In this document: piece by piece, positions 13,131-24,654 of the stretch
Position numbering within the stretch: position 1 is the stretch's first letter
Layout: the number at the start of each line of letters is the position of its first letter
Source of the DNA: Megalonaias nervosa
Lineage: Eukaryota > Mollusca > Bivalvia > Unionida > Unionidae
DNA: 64,000 bases
Reading direction: 5' to 3'
Assembly: GCA_016617855.1 (NCBI GenBank)
Contig: JAECUM010003654.1
Span: 40,008-104,007 of the forward strand
Notes under the pieces: model-generated
The model's database searches: none
The model's input: only the letters and a program-made list of their open reading frames with translations
What the model was told of the DNA's origin: nothing
Made by a program: the position numbers and the translations under genes

Positions 13131-14074
13131 GAAGTAAACCTTCAATGACGCATTTATTAAAAATTTTTAATAACCACCTGTCAATTTGGCCATTTTGAAT
13201 TCGTAGCCATAACTGGCGAAACAAGTCAAATGACTAGTTTGACTGAAGAAATTTTTTTTTTTTTTTTTTTTTCGTCCTAAACCAGAGAAAGAAGAAGAAA
13301 GCCAATGAAATAGGCCTAAATGTGGAAATACAAATTTTAATAACATGTATAATATTAGTGACACTGGTTTTTTTAATGTTAGGAGGGTTTTACAATCCCG
13401 CGTATTCTGTCAAAAGAGAGTTTTAACGAATTTATTACCAATCAGAGCTCTTTTCCACAAAAGTAGTAGTAAATAAAAGCAAACGCCATTGTTTGAACTG
13501 TAATTTTCTCCAAAATTTCCGTCTGAATGGGAGGCAACTCATTTAACCATATTGACGAAGTACACGATATTATTTTCTAGAGTTATTTCCAGTTAACGTA
13601 ACATTTATGTGACGTCACAATACCTTCAAAAGTGGATGTATGTAGCAAATGTTTTTAGTATAATTTTCAGTCATGCACAAACACATATCTTAAAGTTGCA
13701 ATATGCCCACTATTTGTAAGAGTGTCATGTGTTGTTCATTAGGGGATTCCCAGTCTGCATGTTAACCAGAAAAATCCAATATAAGTTTGCATTCCTAGTT
13801 ACGGTAGTTTAACCTATTTCCAGTTGACATAACATTACTATGACGTCACAATACAATTATTTTTATTTGCTTGAATTATGTTGATCATAATTAAAAGTAT
13901 TACAAATATTTGGAATAATATATCTCTAAATCAATTTATCAACTTCGAATCGGTAACATCGAGAAGGCCATTTTCTTTATATTCACACCGTCGTAGTTGA
14001 TGCATAGTGTTTCCTATGCATTGAATATTGACCAGTCAAATATGTAGAAATTTCTTCATGTGGTAATAATTACA
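11926..14074. other. No gene; simple repeats and CRE-like motifs
   Basis: No exons recognised. There is a GA microsatellite (listed) and a poly(T) tract at about 13251-13272. A diverged duplication carries a full TGACGTCA palindrome in each copy, near 13612 and 13841, each after 'atttccagtt(a/g)ac(g/a)taacat'. Confidence 0.45.
13064..13127. repeat. (GA)n microsatellite
   Basis: An uninterrupted AG/GA run of about 64 bp. Confidence 0.97.
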
Positions 14075-14181
14075 GGTTACTGCATTTGTATGGGAAAAAA
14101 AGTCGGATGGACTCCCAAGGTCGTGCAGTATATCTATCCGAAAAAAACTCCTTCACATTTTCCCATACAAATGCAGTAACC
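14075..14181. repeat. Small hairpin (palindromic) unit, copy 1
   Basis: Arms containing TTACTGCATTTGTATGGG and its reverse complement enclose about 60 bp that includes 'ctcccaaggtcgtgcag'. A second copy of the same hairpin lies at 15304-15425. This copy abuts the outer end of the left arm of the large inverted repeat. Confidence 0.85.
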
Positions 14182-14967
14182 TATAATTATTATATGCTCA
14201 TTTGTTTCTCCGTTAACTTTACATTGTCAGAATCGTGCAATATTTTACGATATTGCACACCTTCATACTGCACTCACGTGCAAGACACGTGTGCCCAACA
14301 GTATATTGGGAACTACTTTGTAAACAAATAATGTACACTCGTGTAGTAGACGCTCTACGTTTTGGTTGATTAAATTTGTTTCTGAATGAACTAGGCTAAA
14401 GCAGATGTTTCATGGACTGCCACATATCAGCAGCTTTGGCACATTCCGCGTTAACTTTTTTGATACAATGTTTCAGATTTAGGCTAGGTATAGACGCTAA
14501 ACAGGGTCCCTACAAATAACATGCAAGTTATAAGACATAAACTGTCTTCTTTAGCTGGTAATAAAAAATGGCAAAAATATACTTACAATTTTACATCCTG
14601 AATTTCCTCAAAATGTACTTTCTTAGTTCTGCAAATCAGAATTACATGAGCCATGTCATGGGTTCTCAAGCTTGATCACACAGTTCGAAATTGTACTGTA
14701 ATTTCGAGTATATTCCAAGTGCAGTTACATCCTCCATACTGCACTCAAAATGAAATAAACATTAAATTCTACAGCGTCTTTTCGATAATTGCAATTGAAA
14801 GACTTCATATTTTCCCCACATTATGATCTGAATCATTCAATGACAGAACAGAAACACACTTCAGCCTCGCTGCTTCAATACGATGTATTTCATGTAGAAC
14901 TGGCACAGACGCTGCTGGAATCCGATGTATGTTACTTCATGTAGATAAATCCAAACCATAATCACGA
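14182..14967 (+). repeat. Left arm of a large inverted repeat
   Basis: About 0.79 kb whose reverse complement recurs in two pieces at 15428-15788 and 17545-17925. Landmarks in both arms include 'gttaactttacattgtcag', 'gatacaatgtttcagattt', 'gtaatttcgag', 'cttttcgataattgcaatt' and 'ccataatcacgaaa'. The arms are diverged but easily aligned. No conserved protein is encoded. The arrangement is that of a fold-back element or a DNA transposon with long terminal inverted repeats. Confidence 0.85.
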
Positions 14968-15303
14968 AATTGCGTCGAATCGACAAAAATACCAAAACGT
15001 ATTCATTCCAGATCAAATGGAAAAGTAGTTGCAATGCGCATTCATTCACAATATGACTCCAAATTTCAATTTTAAGTAGACCAAACGTCATTTTCTTTCG
15101 AAACTTACGTCTAGCGCGCGACCAACTTCAAATTTATCTGGGCGGAGTTACGTGCGCATTAATAATGTTGTGCAATGATGCATCTACGCTTGTGTATTTA
15201 GTTTGGAATACGGCATACATTCAGTTACTTTCTTTCTTGTAGTATATTTTTATTTATATTCTTAAGCCTTGGGTAGAATAAGAAAATGAGCATATAATAA
15301 AAA
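14968..15303. other. Spacer between the inverted arms
   Basis: About 0.34 kb of sequence not repeated in the other arm. It includes a GC-richer patch at 15110-15150 with a GGGCGG box. Just before 15304 the motif 'gagcatataataaaaagg' echoes the outer start of the arms, which suggests that a further unit begins here. Confidence 0.5.
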
Positions 15304-15425
15304 GGTTACTGCATTTGTATGGGAAAATATGAACTCGTTTTGTCGGATGTATATACTGCACTCCCAAGGTCGTGCAGCATATCCATCCGAAAAACTAGTT
15401 CATATTTTCCCATACAAATGCAGCA
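15304..15425. repeat. Small hairpin (palindromic) unit, copy 2
   Basis: Same arms as the hairpin at 14075-14181 (TTACTGCATTTGTATGGG and reverse complement), here extended by 'aaaatatgaac' on each side, with the same 'ctcccaaggtcgtgcag' loop. It abuts the inner end of the right arm. Confidence 0.88.
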
Positions 15426-15427
15426 TT

Positions 15428-15788
15428 TTCGTGATTATGGTCTGGATTTATTACATGAAGTAACTTACATCGGATTCCAGCAGCGTCTGCCAATTTAATC
15501 GTATTGAAGTGTGTTGACATCGGCGTGCGTGTTTCTGTTCTGTCATTGAATGATTCAGATCATAATGTGGGAAAAATATGAAGTCTTTCAATTGCAATTA
15601 TCGAAAAGACGCTGTGGAATTTTATGTTTATTTCATTTTGAGTGCAGTAAGCAGGATGTAACTGCACTTGGAATAAACTCGAAATTACAGTACAATTTCG
15701 AACTGTGTAATCAAGCTTGAGAACCCATGACATGGCTCATGTAATTCGGATTTGCAAAACTACTAAAGTACATTTTGAGGAAATTCAG
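15428..15788 (-). repeat. Right arm of the inverted repeat, inner part
   Basis: Reverse complement of roughly 14605-14967. It stops at 'gaggaaattcag', exactly where the left arm continues into 'gatgtaaaattg'. The continuation is found only at 17545. Confidence 0.85.
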
Positions 15789-17544
15789 TGTAGAGGGTCG
15801 CCCCACTGTGAGGTTTTGGTTGTGGGGGATTGGGGGTGGGGTGCCTCCAATATTTATTTAAATTATTGTAGAAGTCCCACCCAGGCTCGATTTTGGTTGG
15901 AAGTTGATTTAGTGACAGTTAGATATACAGCTCCGAGCCCCCAGTCAGCAATACCGACGGTTAAATGATTAAAGATACAAAAAGGGTGAAGTTCAATAAT
16001 AACAATTTAATAACAGTTAAAGGATCAATAGTTCGAATTTCCCAAATACAATTCTTCCGCTCGACCCTTTTCTAGCCTATCGCATCATTTGATTCGTAGT
16101 GTGAGAGATTTCCACCTGTCCTTGTGTACTACTCATCTGCGTACTCCTCTCTATCTCCTAATTCCCTCTCGTCCTCCCTGACTCCCTCCAAGTTCCTTCT
16201 CCTCCTCCTTCTCTATTTCCTCCTCCAGACCACTTTCCTCCTCCTCTCCTTCCATCCCTCTTTCTATGTCGACTGCACGTTGTCGACTCCGACTGCACTC
16301 TCAGTCTCACTTCCGTCTCCCTCTTAGAGACTCGGGACTACTAACTTGCACCGGAAGTTCTGTCCCCGAAAAGCTTCCTGTGAAAACACAAGGATGGTAC
16401 AATATTTTCCTCAGCGCTCACGTCTCACACTACACACAGCCTATCATCAGATAAGGCTATTAAATTTCACCGGTCACGCATTCATTCACACCGAAATACG
16501 CATACATTCTTGTATCATAAAACACAACATAATAACACAACATGATGAAAGCATGGTATTAATTACTCTTATACATACAACAATAAATTGCTTCACATCA
16601 GTACATACTCATAATTCCATTACACAAACCAATAAACAACAATCAGACGCATATCTTTACATCACAACTCATACCAAATATACAAATATTCAAATATCCA
16701 TGCTCTGATATATTCACACATCTATCGTAACTAATCGTACATACATCAATCCTTTTCCTAAACTCCAATTCAAACATGCGTAAACTCTAACATAACGCAT
16801 TACTAAAGGTACTGGTTACTACGAAGTAACCTACCAGCGAATTACAATATTAATTCTGACGAACTAGCAATCTACATAATTCTCTACGTAAACTCAAATT
16901 CATGTCTCAAATACGCTTATAAATGAAACACTACAAGGTAATTCTACATGCTAAAACAATCCCAGTAATTAAGTATACATGCTACAAATACTTACAATTA
17001 TGACGCCTTAATATTTTGCAAAAATCGAGCAAATAGCTTACTGACCTTGTCGAAGCTTTTCCTTGTCTTACAATTCTGGTCCTAAGATTCCCGCCAAATT
17101 ACGAGTGGCTTCTCTCGGAGTATCCTTTCGCTTAAACCCGCTAGATCTACTTCTCATAATCTGCCCAGGTATACTGATAAATTTACTGCACGTTTAAGCT
17201 AAAATTTCGATCTAAGATTTACTCCCACCCCCTATCTTAATTCCGATTGGATGTCGCTGTGGACGGTCCCAATCAAACTTACTGACAATGTCTTTTCGCT
17301 TGTCTGTCTACGTGGCGGGTGAGAACACGCCCCGTGCACCCTGCGGGCTTCCTTTTGATCCGGGGACCCATGTTTTAACGTCTGGGTGTGAGGACGACAA
17401 GCCCTTTGACTGGCGGCTATTCTATGATCTGGGTGGCTGGCGACTTGCATAATCAATTAACATTGCTTGCGGCTATGTTTACACATCAAACGCGGTCATA
17501 ATATATCCAAGTTTATAAATTTCCTGATACCTGGACTGCGAAAC
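15789..17544. mobile_element. 1.76-kb insertion splitting the right arm
   Basis: The left arm shows what the uninterrupted junction looks like. The extra DNA begins TGTAGAGGGTCGCC and ends GTGACACCCAG. Only CAG is shared by the two borders, so no convincing target-site duplication is seen. Inside there is a C/T-rich tract (about 16126-16330), an A/C-rich tract (about 16480-16800) and a GC-richer right end (about 17240-17450). No integrase, transposase or reverse transcriptase is visible. The TG start and CA near the end would fit a solo LTR, but the missing duplication argues against it. Class unresolved. Confidence 0.55.
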
Positions 17545-17925
17545 GTGACACCCAGGATGTAAAATTGTAAGTATATTTTTGCCATTTTTATTACCAGCTA
17601 TAGAAGACAGTTTATGTCTTATAACTTGCATGTTATTGTAAGGACCCTGTCTAGTGTCTATACCTAGCCTAAATCTGAAACATTGTATCAAAAAAGTTAG
17701 CGCGGAATGTGCCAAAGCAGTTTGTATGTGTCAGTCCACTAAACATCTGCTTTAGTTCATTCAGAAACCAACTGGTTGTTTACAATAGAAAGTAGTTCGT
17801 TTATTCGCGTGAATGCAGTATGAATTGAGCGCGAGGAGTTCAGTATTTCGCAAAATACTGCACGATTCTGACAATGTAAAGTTAACGGGAAAAAAAATTA
17901 GCATATAATAATAAAGGATATACAA
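17545..17925 (-). repeat. Right arm of the inverted repeat, outer part
   Basis: Reverse complement of about 14182-14600. The open frame here (17479-17715, minus) crosses the insertion border and is interrupted in the left arm, so I do not call it a gene. Confidence 0.82.
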
Positions 17926-17935
17926 TTTATCAATT

Positions 17936-17957
17936 AAAAAAAAAAAAAAAAAAAAAA
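17936..17957 (+). repeat. Poly(A) tract
   Basis: 22 A residues between the outer end of the fold-back arm and the stop codon of the Penelope-like fragment. Read on the strand of that fragment it is poly(T), so it is not that element's own tail. Confidence 0.9.
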
Positions 17958-17958
17958 T

Positions 17959-18675
17959 TTATACAATTTTATATAGTGCATTGGTATTAAGGCCATTAGG
18001 ATACAAAGTATCTAATTTATGAATCCAGTAAGTTTCTTTTATGAGTCTATTCATGTCTCCATGCACAATATCTATTGGCATGAAAGAAAAATAGAGTAGA
18101 GAGTGATTATTGCTATTAAAATGTGTTGAAATATTAGAGGAAAACTGAGGATCTCTATAATTTTTTATATGAAAGCGATGATTATTCATTCTCTTAGAAA
18201 CTTGTTGAAGTGTTTGTCCAACATATAGCATATTACATTTTTTACAGGTTATCAAATAAATCACATCAGTTGATATGCAGTTAGTGTTATAACGTAGAGA
18301 AAATACCTCTTTAGTATGAGCGCTACTGAAAGAAGCACTTTCTCTTATGTTTGCACATTGAGAGCATATATGTTTATATGTTTTTAAATCATTCAACGAA
18401 TTTTGTAATTGACAATCATCTGAAATAATGCGTCGGTGTCTTTTGGCCTGGCTATATGGTATACCGTTTTTACATGACATGGGATGACATGAAGAATATT
18501 CCACATACTGGTGGATATTAGTTTCCTTGACATGAATATTTGTAGAGACAGTGTTGTCAATATTTTTAATTACATTTACATCTAAAAATGAAACATGCGT
18601 ACTAGATGCAGTATAAGTAAATTTAATTGTCGGATGAAAATGATTTAGGCGATCAATGAATTTTTCCAGTTTCTT
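17959..18675 (-). pseudogene. Penelope-like element, GIY-YIG endonuclease fragment
   Basis: An open frame of 238 residues, bounded upstream by a stop at 18676-18678 and ending at 17959. The N-terminal part (FHPTIKFT, THVSFLDV, then HQYVEYSSCHP and GIPYSQA) is the post-reverse-transcriptase linker of Penelope-like retroelements. The C-terminal part is the GIY-YIG nuclease: VIYLITCKKC, with a CxxC metal-binding pair, then YVGQT, a helix with QVSKRMNNHR, and the late KETYWIHKLDTLYPNGLN block that carries the catalytic Glu. The nuclease nicks the target for priming. The frame is intact, but the reverse transcriptase that should lie upstream is missing, so this is a 5'-truncated copy. Confidence 0.85.
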
Positions 18676-18690
18676 TCAATATATTTTGTG

Positions 18691-18735
18691 CCTGAAGAAA
18701 CATGTATTAAATGCGAAACTAGTTGTACAGAACTA
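18691..18735 (+). ncRNA. Hammerhead-like core beside the Penelope fragment
   Basis: The plus strand reads CTGAAGA (18692-18698), then a possible short stem with CAT...ATG, then GAAA (18715-18718), then C-loop-G and TA. This follows the CUGANGA / stem II / GAAA / short stem III / UH order of hammerhead ribozymes, which are known in the terminal repeats of Penelope-like elements. Stem II is weak (3 bp plus an A-C mismatch) and I cannot draw a good stem I, so this is at best a decayed copy. It is in the opposite orientation to the GIY-YIG frame. Confidence 0.3.
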
Positions 18736-18759
18736 TCGGCGTTTGTGTCGTTTTTTATC

Positions 18760-19593
18760 CCAATACTCACAAAAAGAAAATACAAGTTCTTTTCATTAAC
18801 TATATTTTAATGCAAAAACCGTTCAATTGCATGGATTTTTTTCTGTGATAGTGAGATCAATGGCTGTATTACTGCACTGATAAAAAGAAATTTAGAAATT
18901 TTACAATAAATCTTGGAGAGTGACTTTTTACAAATTTAGCCCATGCATATAATGCTTCAAAATATGTATTTTGTAAAATTTAATGACCTTTGTATACAAA
19001 ATTGAAGAGATGTTTATTATCGTTAATGCATTTCTTGCACGGATTGATATGGTGAAAATTGTTGGGGTACTGTGGAAACATCACAGAGCGGCCGTATCCA
19101 ACAGACTTCAGAGCATCACGTCTTCGAACAAAAGACTTTAATTATTTCTGAGTTTACCAGTAAGGATTACGGTTCTTTTTTTTCTGCATTCAACTTTGAA
19201 TTATGTGACCTTTACAAGCTTGTAGTCTACATGGGCAAAAAGCGCTGTTCGCAAATTTTGTTTGTCAGATAATTTCGGTTTTCATTTAACATCGATCGTT
19301 TTCAAACATGTTATAAATATGACGAGAGTTAAAATCGCTTCCTATTACTATGTTTAATCAGTATTTTCCCCTAAAAGCTTGAATTTTTTGTTGTAGATTG
19401 TAACAGGTACTGTATGGATTACTGTGAGAATCAGGTCATGCAAGCTAGTTAATGACTATTTGCATGATTCATGTGGAAACTACTTTTAGAAAGATTAATA
19501 CTTGAAGCATGCAAACTTTTCTTTTGGAATTCTTTTTTAGGCATGTTTTATAGCACCTCCTCGTTAATTACATCAATGTATACTCCGGTCTAG

Positions 19594-19665
<72 letters not shown>

Positions 19666-20059
19666 TAATAAGCTTAAATATGGAAACACAAGTCTGAATA
19701 ACAATCATAAGGGTAGATATATTTTCTAAATGGGCAAAGAAAGTAGCTCCAAAGTGATACCGCCACTGTGGCGATAAAATGGTATTGTCAATGTGGCAAT
19801 ATCAATTTTCCCCCACTGATACATTTCAATATATCGTTATGAATATATACTTTCAGTATCTCGTTATGAAATAATATAATGAAATCCGCATTTTTTTTTT
19901 TTACAGTGAGTCAAAACGGTAATTTTCTTACTTCTTTATGCCTGGTCGTACTTTATCAGATGTTTTCTTAGATTTTTTATTTAAAAAAAATTAAAATATC
20001 AGCTGTAACTGATGTGCACGTTTTCAGGAGTTCAGCCTCTTCTTAAAGTAACGTTTGTT
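18760..20059. other. No recognised gene
   Basis: AT-rich sequence. The only clear feature is the GA microsatellite at 19597-19662. Confidence 0.5.
19597..19662. repeat. (GA)n microsatellite
   Basis: An uninterrupted GA run of about 66 bp. Confidence 0.97.
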
Positions 20060-20250
20060 CTTTAACCATGTCGTGGAGCTGCGATGACCCTGTGCCTATC
20101 ATGCCGGACGTAAAACCGAAAAGGGTTCAGCCATCGTATTAGCCAGGGTGAGCTACTGTGGTGTGTAACTGGGCAACACACATTACTCTAATAGCCCTGG
20201 CACTAAATAACCTTTATATGTCGCTGTGACTTAAAAAACAAAAACAAAAC
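20060..20250 (+). mobile_element. SINE-like repeat, family B, copy 1
   Basis: The 3' part 'cactaaataacctttatatgtcgctgtgac' followed by an A-rich tail with AAAACAAAAACAAAAC resembles 'cattaaataacctatttgtgttgttgta' plus 'ccaaaccaaaac' at 54285-54335. The 5' half is too worn to show a tRNA-like head. Assignment rests on the shared 3' end. Confidence 0.45.
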
Positions 20251-20507
20251 CATTTTAGCCGGTTCTTCCCGAAGGCAAATTTAACGATTGATTGTGATGT
20301 TTCTCGCACATGTAACTCGTCTAATTTACGTATAGACAGAAAGTGTATAGACAATGATAACAAATGTTAATCCATATTTCCCCTTTAACGGCCCTGAAAT
20401 TAGGAAAATGCCACTGAAAGAAAGTCTTTCGAATTCATTAAATAATATTCAATCAACTGTTACTGATCATTTACTTCCAGGCACTTATTAAATCCCTGCT
20501 GTTTAAA

Positions 20508-20613
20508 CAGTGGCGTACAAAGAGTAAATGACGCCCAATGGCGACGATGATGGCCCAAGAGGGTTTTGGTGCCCCAAGACCTCTAGAGCCCCCCCCCCCG
20601 TAGTACGCTACTG
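20508..20613. mobile_element. hAT-type MITE, 106 bp
   Basis: Ends are CAGTGGCGTAC and its near-exact inverse GTACGCTACTG. Flanks are TGTTTAAA (20500-20507) and TGTTTAAG (20614-20621), an 8-bp duplication with one mismatch. The CAGTGGCG terminus plus 8-bp duplication is typical of hAT elements. There is no coding capacity; the interior has a long C run. Confidence 0.75.
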
Positions 20614-20621
20614 TGTTTAAG

Positions 20622-21309
20622 CAATATTGTAAGCAACTGTTTAAGAATTGTGTGCGTATTATTAAAAATATATCTTTATTTTGACGCTGTAGCATTATGT
20701 TTGGATGTGATCCATTTGCAATCTCTAAAGTTGCACACTCCGACATCTCTGCAAGTGTCAGACTGGACAAAATAGATAATAAATAATAATCTTGTGCAAG
20801 TTGAACAAATCTGCAACATAGCACGTTGTCAAGAAAAAATTCAATATTTCGTTGTTCCTAATTCTTACAGGAATTAACAAGCATTTTAGAAAGGGACCCG
20901 GTTGCAATATATTGGTGTAGAATGTTGCAGATTTGATTTCAACCACGCATCCACCACGCATATTCTTGTTTAAAATAAAGGTGCATTTGTGAATTTTGGT
21001 AGCCTGATCTGCGCCAGGAAAAGATAACTGTATTACCACAGATAGACCTTTCAGAATGGACGCTCTGTTAGACAGCACTCCATTAGAGACAAAACGAAGA
21101 GTGTCAGCTTCATACTCATGACTGGCTTAATAGTTTACCTCCGTGTCAACGATTGGCCCGTCTTTGGATTTGTCAGTTATATAACGTGATCGTTTGTTTG
21201 CATCTTTTGTCCGGCTTTCTTTTAGAAAATAAGGTGAAAAATCTTTGCTTCTTTGTATAGCAATTCCCCACAAATTCGTGCCGCTTTTTAATACTCAGGA
21301 CTGATTCAA
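20622..21309. other. No recognised gene
   Basis: Open frames at 20471-20824 and 20758-21078 (minus) overlap the MITE or lack any familiar motif. Confidence 0.4.
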
Positions 21310-21530
21310 TTCAAGTGCTTGGGGGAGGGGTGTTTCCAAAATTTCCAAAGGTCTCTGACTTCCCTCGAAAGGGCACAAAAGCAAAAGTTTATGTGTCTAT
21401 TTACTCAAAGTGTGCATATTATCCTATATAAACGTGCGCACGAATAACATGTTTCCAGTGACTGTACGTTTGCGTACTTTTTTTTTGGGGGGGGTGAGTG
21501 CTTCTTTAGCTTGCTTGGTAACCTGGACCA
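21310..21530 (+). repeat. Dispersed repeat C, copy 1
   Basis: Shares a long stretch with 33275-33510: a G-rich start, 'aaaattt(c)caaa', 'ctgactt(c/t)cctcgaaagg', 'agcaaaagt(t/c)tatgtgtc' and 'atttactcaaa(g/a)tgt', then a homopolymer-rich region. Family unknown and no coding frame shared. Confidence 0.7.
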
Positions 21531-23520
21531 CCACCACCCCTCCGGCTCTGATTCCATTAAACATACCCAATCAACATGTCAGTGTTCATATCCAGTACAT
21601 TTTTTGTCACGTGCATGTAATTTTCTCATGTTTTTAATAGCTGCCCATAAGGTACAAATTTTAAAGTATCACCAAGCCCCTTTAAGAGGATACATAAAAG
21701 CTAGCTTCATTCAAATAATTGCTCATAAAAGTTTTCGAATTCTACAGTATTATCTGGCTCCGTTAGAAGGGACCATCGTGCTGATGGACAGACAGTAAGA
21801 TAATATTCAAAATAACGAGAATCAATAAATGGTAATCTATTTTCTAGGAAGGCGGGAAAGGAGCTTCTGTATCATGTGATAGGAACTTTCGAGACCACAT
21901 TATTACAAGCATATATGTATATGAAAGTAAATTCTAGAATCGAACTTCTCATTAAAAACTGAAGGATTTGACAGAATCTGTAATTATTTTTACTACTTTT
22001 TTTTTTTTTGTTCCTCCAATTAACATTGTCAGTCTACATTCAACTAATTCTCAAAGGGTCAAGGCTATCGTATTGTTAAAACATTCGAGATGTTGTCAAA
22101 TGTTGTTTTTATTTTTTCTTTGCAGGGGTGGGTTTGCTTCAACCTACGAAATAATTTCTGGTCAAAAACTATTTTAGTAATTTGTCTTGAATATTTCGAA
22201 TAATATTATAAACGGTTTCTTTGCTCTTCTGAAGAACCTTTACTTACTTTTACACCTAGGCAGGGGTTATACTTACTTGCAAAAGTGCCAATTTTCACCA
22301 ATGCATGAATGTACACATTATAGTTATTCTGAAATAGCATCGCAAACGGGGTCTCAAAACTTTCATTCCGTACTTTTCCTGTTTAAAGCGGAATTCGTCT
22401 TTTATTTCCCATCGAAAGTTCAAAGCTCTCGTAATGAAGCTTTCAGCATTAGAGTAGATCAGGCTGAAATTCGTAGAACATTTACACTTGACATTCAGTG
22501 GCAGTGCAACATCTGCATTATTACATTTCATAACAGCGATAAATGTCAGAGTAAGTATAGGTTTACAGGAGACTATGAAAATATGCTGGAATGCCGCTGA
22601 TTTTGATCTAATGATGAAATATTGGAACATATAATATGGCTGCGATAAGCGTTGACATTAAGATCTTGATATTTGCTCTTGGTTAAAGTAAGTGTCAGTT
22701 GTCATTATTATTTATCTTTTTAATATACTTTAACGGCGTAATCCCATGGAAACAATTAAATCAATTCCGTTATTAATGCTAGTAATGACACCAGTTTTTG
22801 CAATATGAATCTCACGCCAAATTGCGCGCGCGCTTGCGGAGGTGTGGGGACGGCGAGAGTCCATCGAATCCAACCTAAAAATCAATCGGTAAACATCACA
22901 ACTTTTTCTTTAAGTACATTGGTTCTTTCATATCGATCATAAGCACAATACAAACAATTTCCTCACAGATGGAAATCGTCCGATATATCTTCTGTTTGAA
23001 CTAAAAGACTCCATCTCCACTCCTGCAAGTAGCCTTTTGAGTTTGTCGCAACAACGTTTAAATGAGGTACAATTCCTGAGTGTTATGTCGAATCGACAGT
23101 ATAATCATGATGTGCACGTCTGAGTTTGAAAGCACGCGCTACTTTGAACAATTATGATGGTTACTTTAAATCTAGAAAACCAAATGACTTTGTTTTTTTT
23201 TTTCACTACATGTGAATAACGTCTAATTAAGTTATTGTAGGAAAGGAAATAAGTCGTACCTAACAAGTGTAATTTGCTCTGAGTAAACATCGGTTATGTG
23301 AGATCAAGATTTTAGTGGGCCCACAGAAGTTTCGTCGCTTGGTCTAAGATACCGCCTCTTTTGACAAATCTATAGTTGACACCTGATGGGTATAATTTAT
23401 TTCTAAATTCGATTTATTGATGATTTCATCGATTTCTCATCTTAAGAATCTCGCCGGTCATCGCTCAGAAACGCATGAGAAAACTCGGTACTATATACTT
23501 CCACTACGATATCTTGCGAT

Positions 23521-23522
<2 letters not shown>

Positions 23523-23588
<66 letters not shown>
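23523..23588. repeat. (GA)n microsatellite
   Basis: An uninterrupted GA run of about 66 bp. Confidence 0.97.
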
Positions 23589-23594
<6 letters not shown>

Positions 23595-23973
23595 TTGTTT
23601 TCAGGGTCTTACAAAATAAAAGTGTAACAACATGTAGCCTTCGTTTGACCATGTATGCGTTTTATGTGTTCTGCGCACTCTTGATATTCTGTAAACAGTA
23701 TATTCCAAACATTTAGAGTTGTGGTGTGTGTAAGGAACATATTGTACAGCTTCGGATATATTTTGCCTTTCTCTGGGACGGAGAGATGGGGCGAGCAAAC
23801 ATGTTTGTCTAAATTTCCGCACTTTTTTTCCTCTGACAGTCAAGAAACGAAATCCTCGTATAATGGGAACCACTTATATGAGATGGACTGTTCTCAGTTG
23901 TCAGTTCCTCCGTTAGCACAAGTTTCTTATTGCTATTCCTCCGAAACTGATTGGAGGGTTGTCATGAAACATC

Positions 23974-23999
23974 ACACACACACACACACACACACACAT
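23974..23999. repeat. (CA)n microsatellite
   Basis: Short CA run. Confidence 0.9.
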
Positions 24000-24654
24000 T
24001 CAGACCAGCGTCTAGTTGGTCCTAAATGAAAATTGTTCCTCTGTTTTATCAAACATGGCCGCTACAGCTGTCATCTTGAAAATGCTGTTATCGTTACTAA
24101 TCGTAAGCAGAATGTCAGTTCAGCGTTGGGTTTTCACTGCGTGAATTCAGATGCTACTTAGCTGGGTCTGAATAAAAAGTGGTGCTGATCTAACATTCAA
24201 TATGTCAACCCTGGTAACCATCTTGAAAATCTTGTTATCGCTATTCCTCCTGAACAAAAAGTGTTCCACCAAAAGACGTTTTAGGATATTTATTCGGTCC
24301 TAAATTAATATGGCCGCTGCGGTGGCCATCTTGAAAATATTATTATTGCTATTCCTTTTGAATGGACATAGAGTTTTGATTAATAAAAACTTCTTTTCGT
24401 ATCCAGTTCAGGCATTTAACAATTTTATATATGTCAGCATACCCGGGTCAAGCTGACTGGAAAATTAAACTTTCCCTTGGAATATCTGAGCTTGCCAAAA
24501 ACATAATTTCCAACATGAGCAAAACAATAAGATATAATTTAGTATGTTGCATTTTAAGTTAATCACATTATATGTATTGAAACTTTTGGTTTATTTTATC
24601 TTTGTTGGCACCTTAAAACCATATGTCGATAATTAAGGTTATCAAAAAATATTT

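Larger units (their letters stand above)
21531..24653. other. No recognised gene; decayed internal repeats
   Basis: The longest open frame is 22187-22600 (plus, 137 residues). It shows no domain I recognise, overlaps an antisense frame, and is probably chance. A short CpG-rich patch with alternating GC lies at 22820-22862. From about 23920 to 24350 a phrase near 'ccatcttgaaaatnttgttatcgctattcct' recurs at irregular 110-150 bp spacing, a worn tandem repeat. Confidence 0.4.

Noticed and set aside
15789..17544. Solo LTR
   Set aside because: TG start and CA near the end are suggestive, but there is no 4-6 bp target duplication and no internal LTR landmarks I can trust.
17479..17715. A 78-residue minus-strand protein in the fold-back arm
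   Set aside because: It crosses the insertion border, and the equivalent frame in the other arm has a stop.
22187..22600. A 137-residue gene
   Set aside because: No recognisable domain, no Kozak or splice context, and an overlapping antisense frame of similar length. Kept only as a note.
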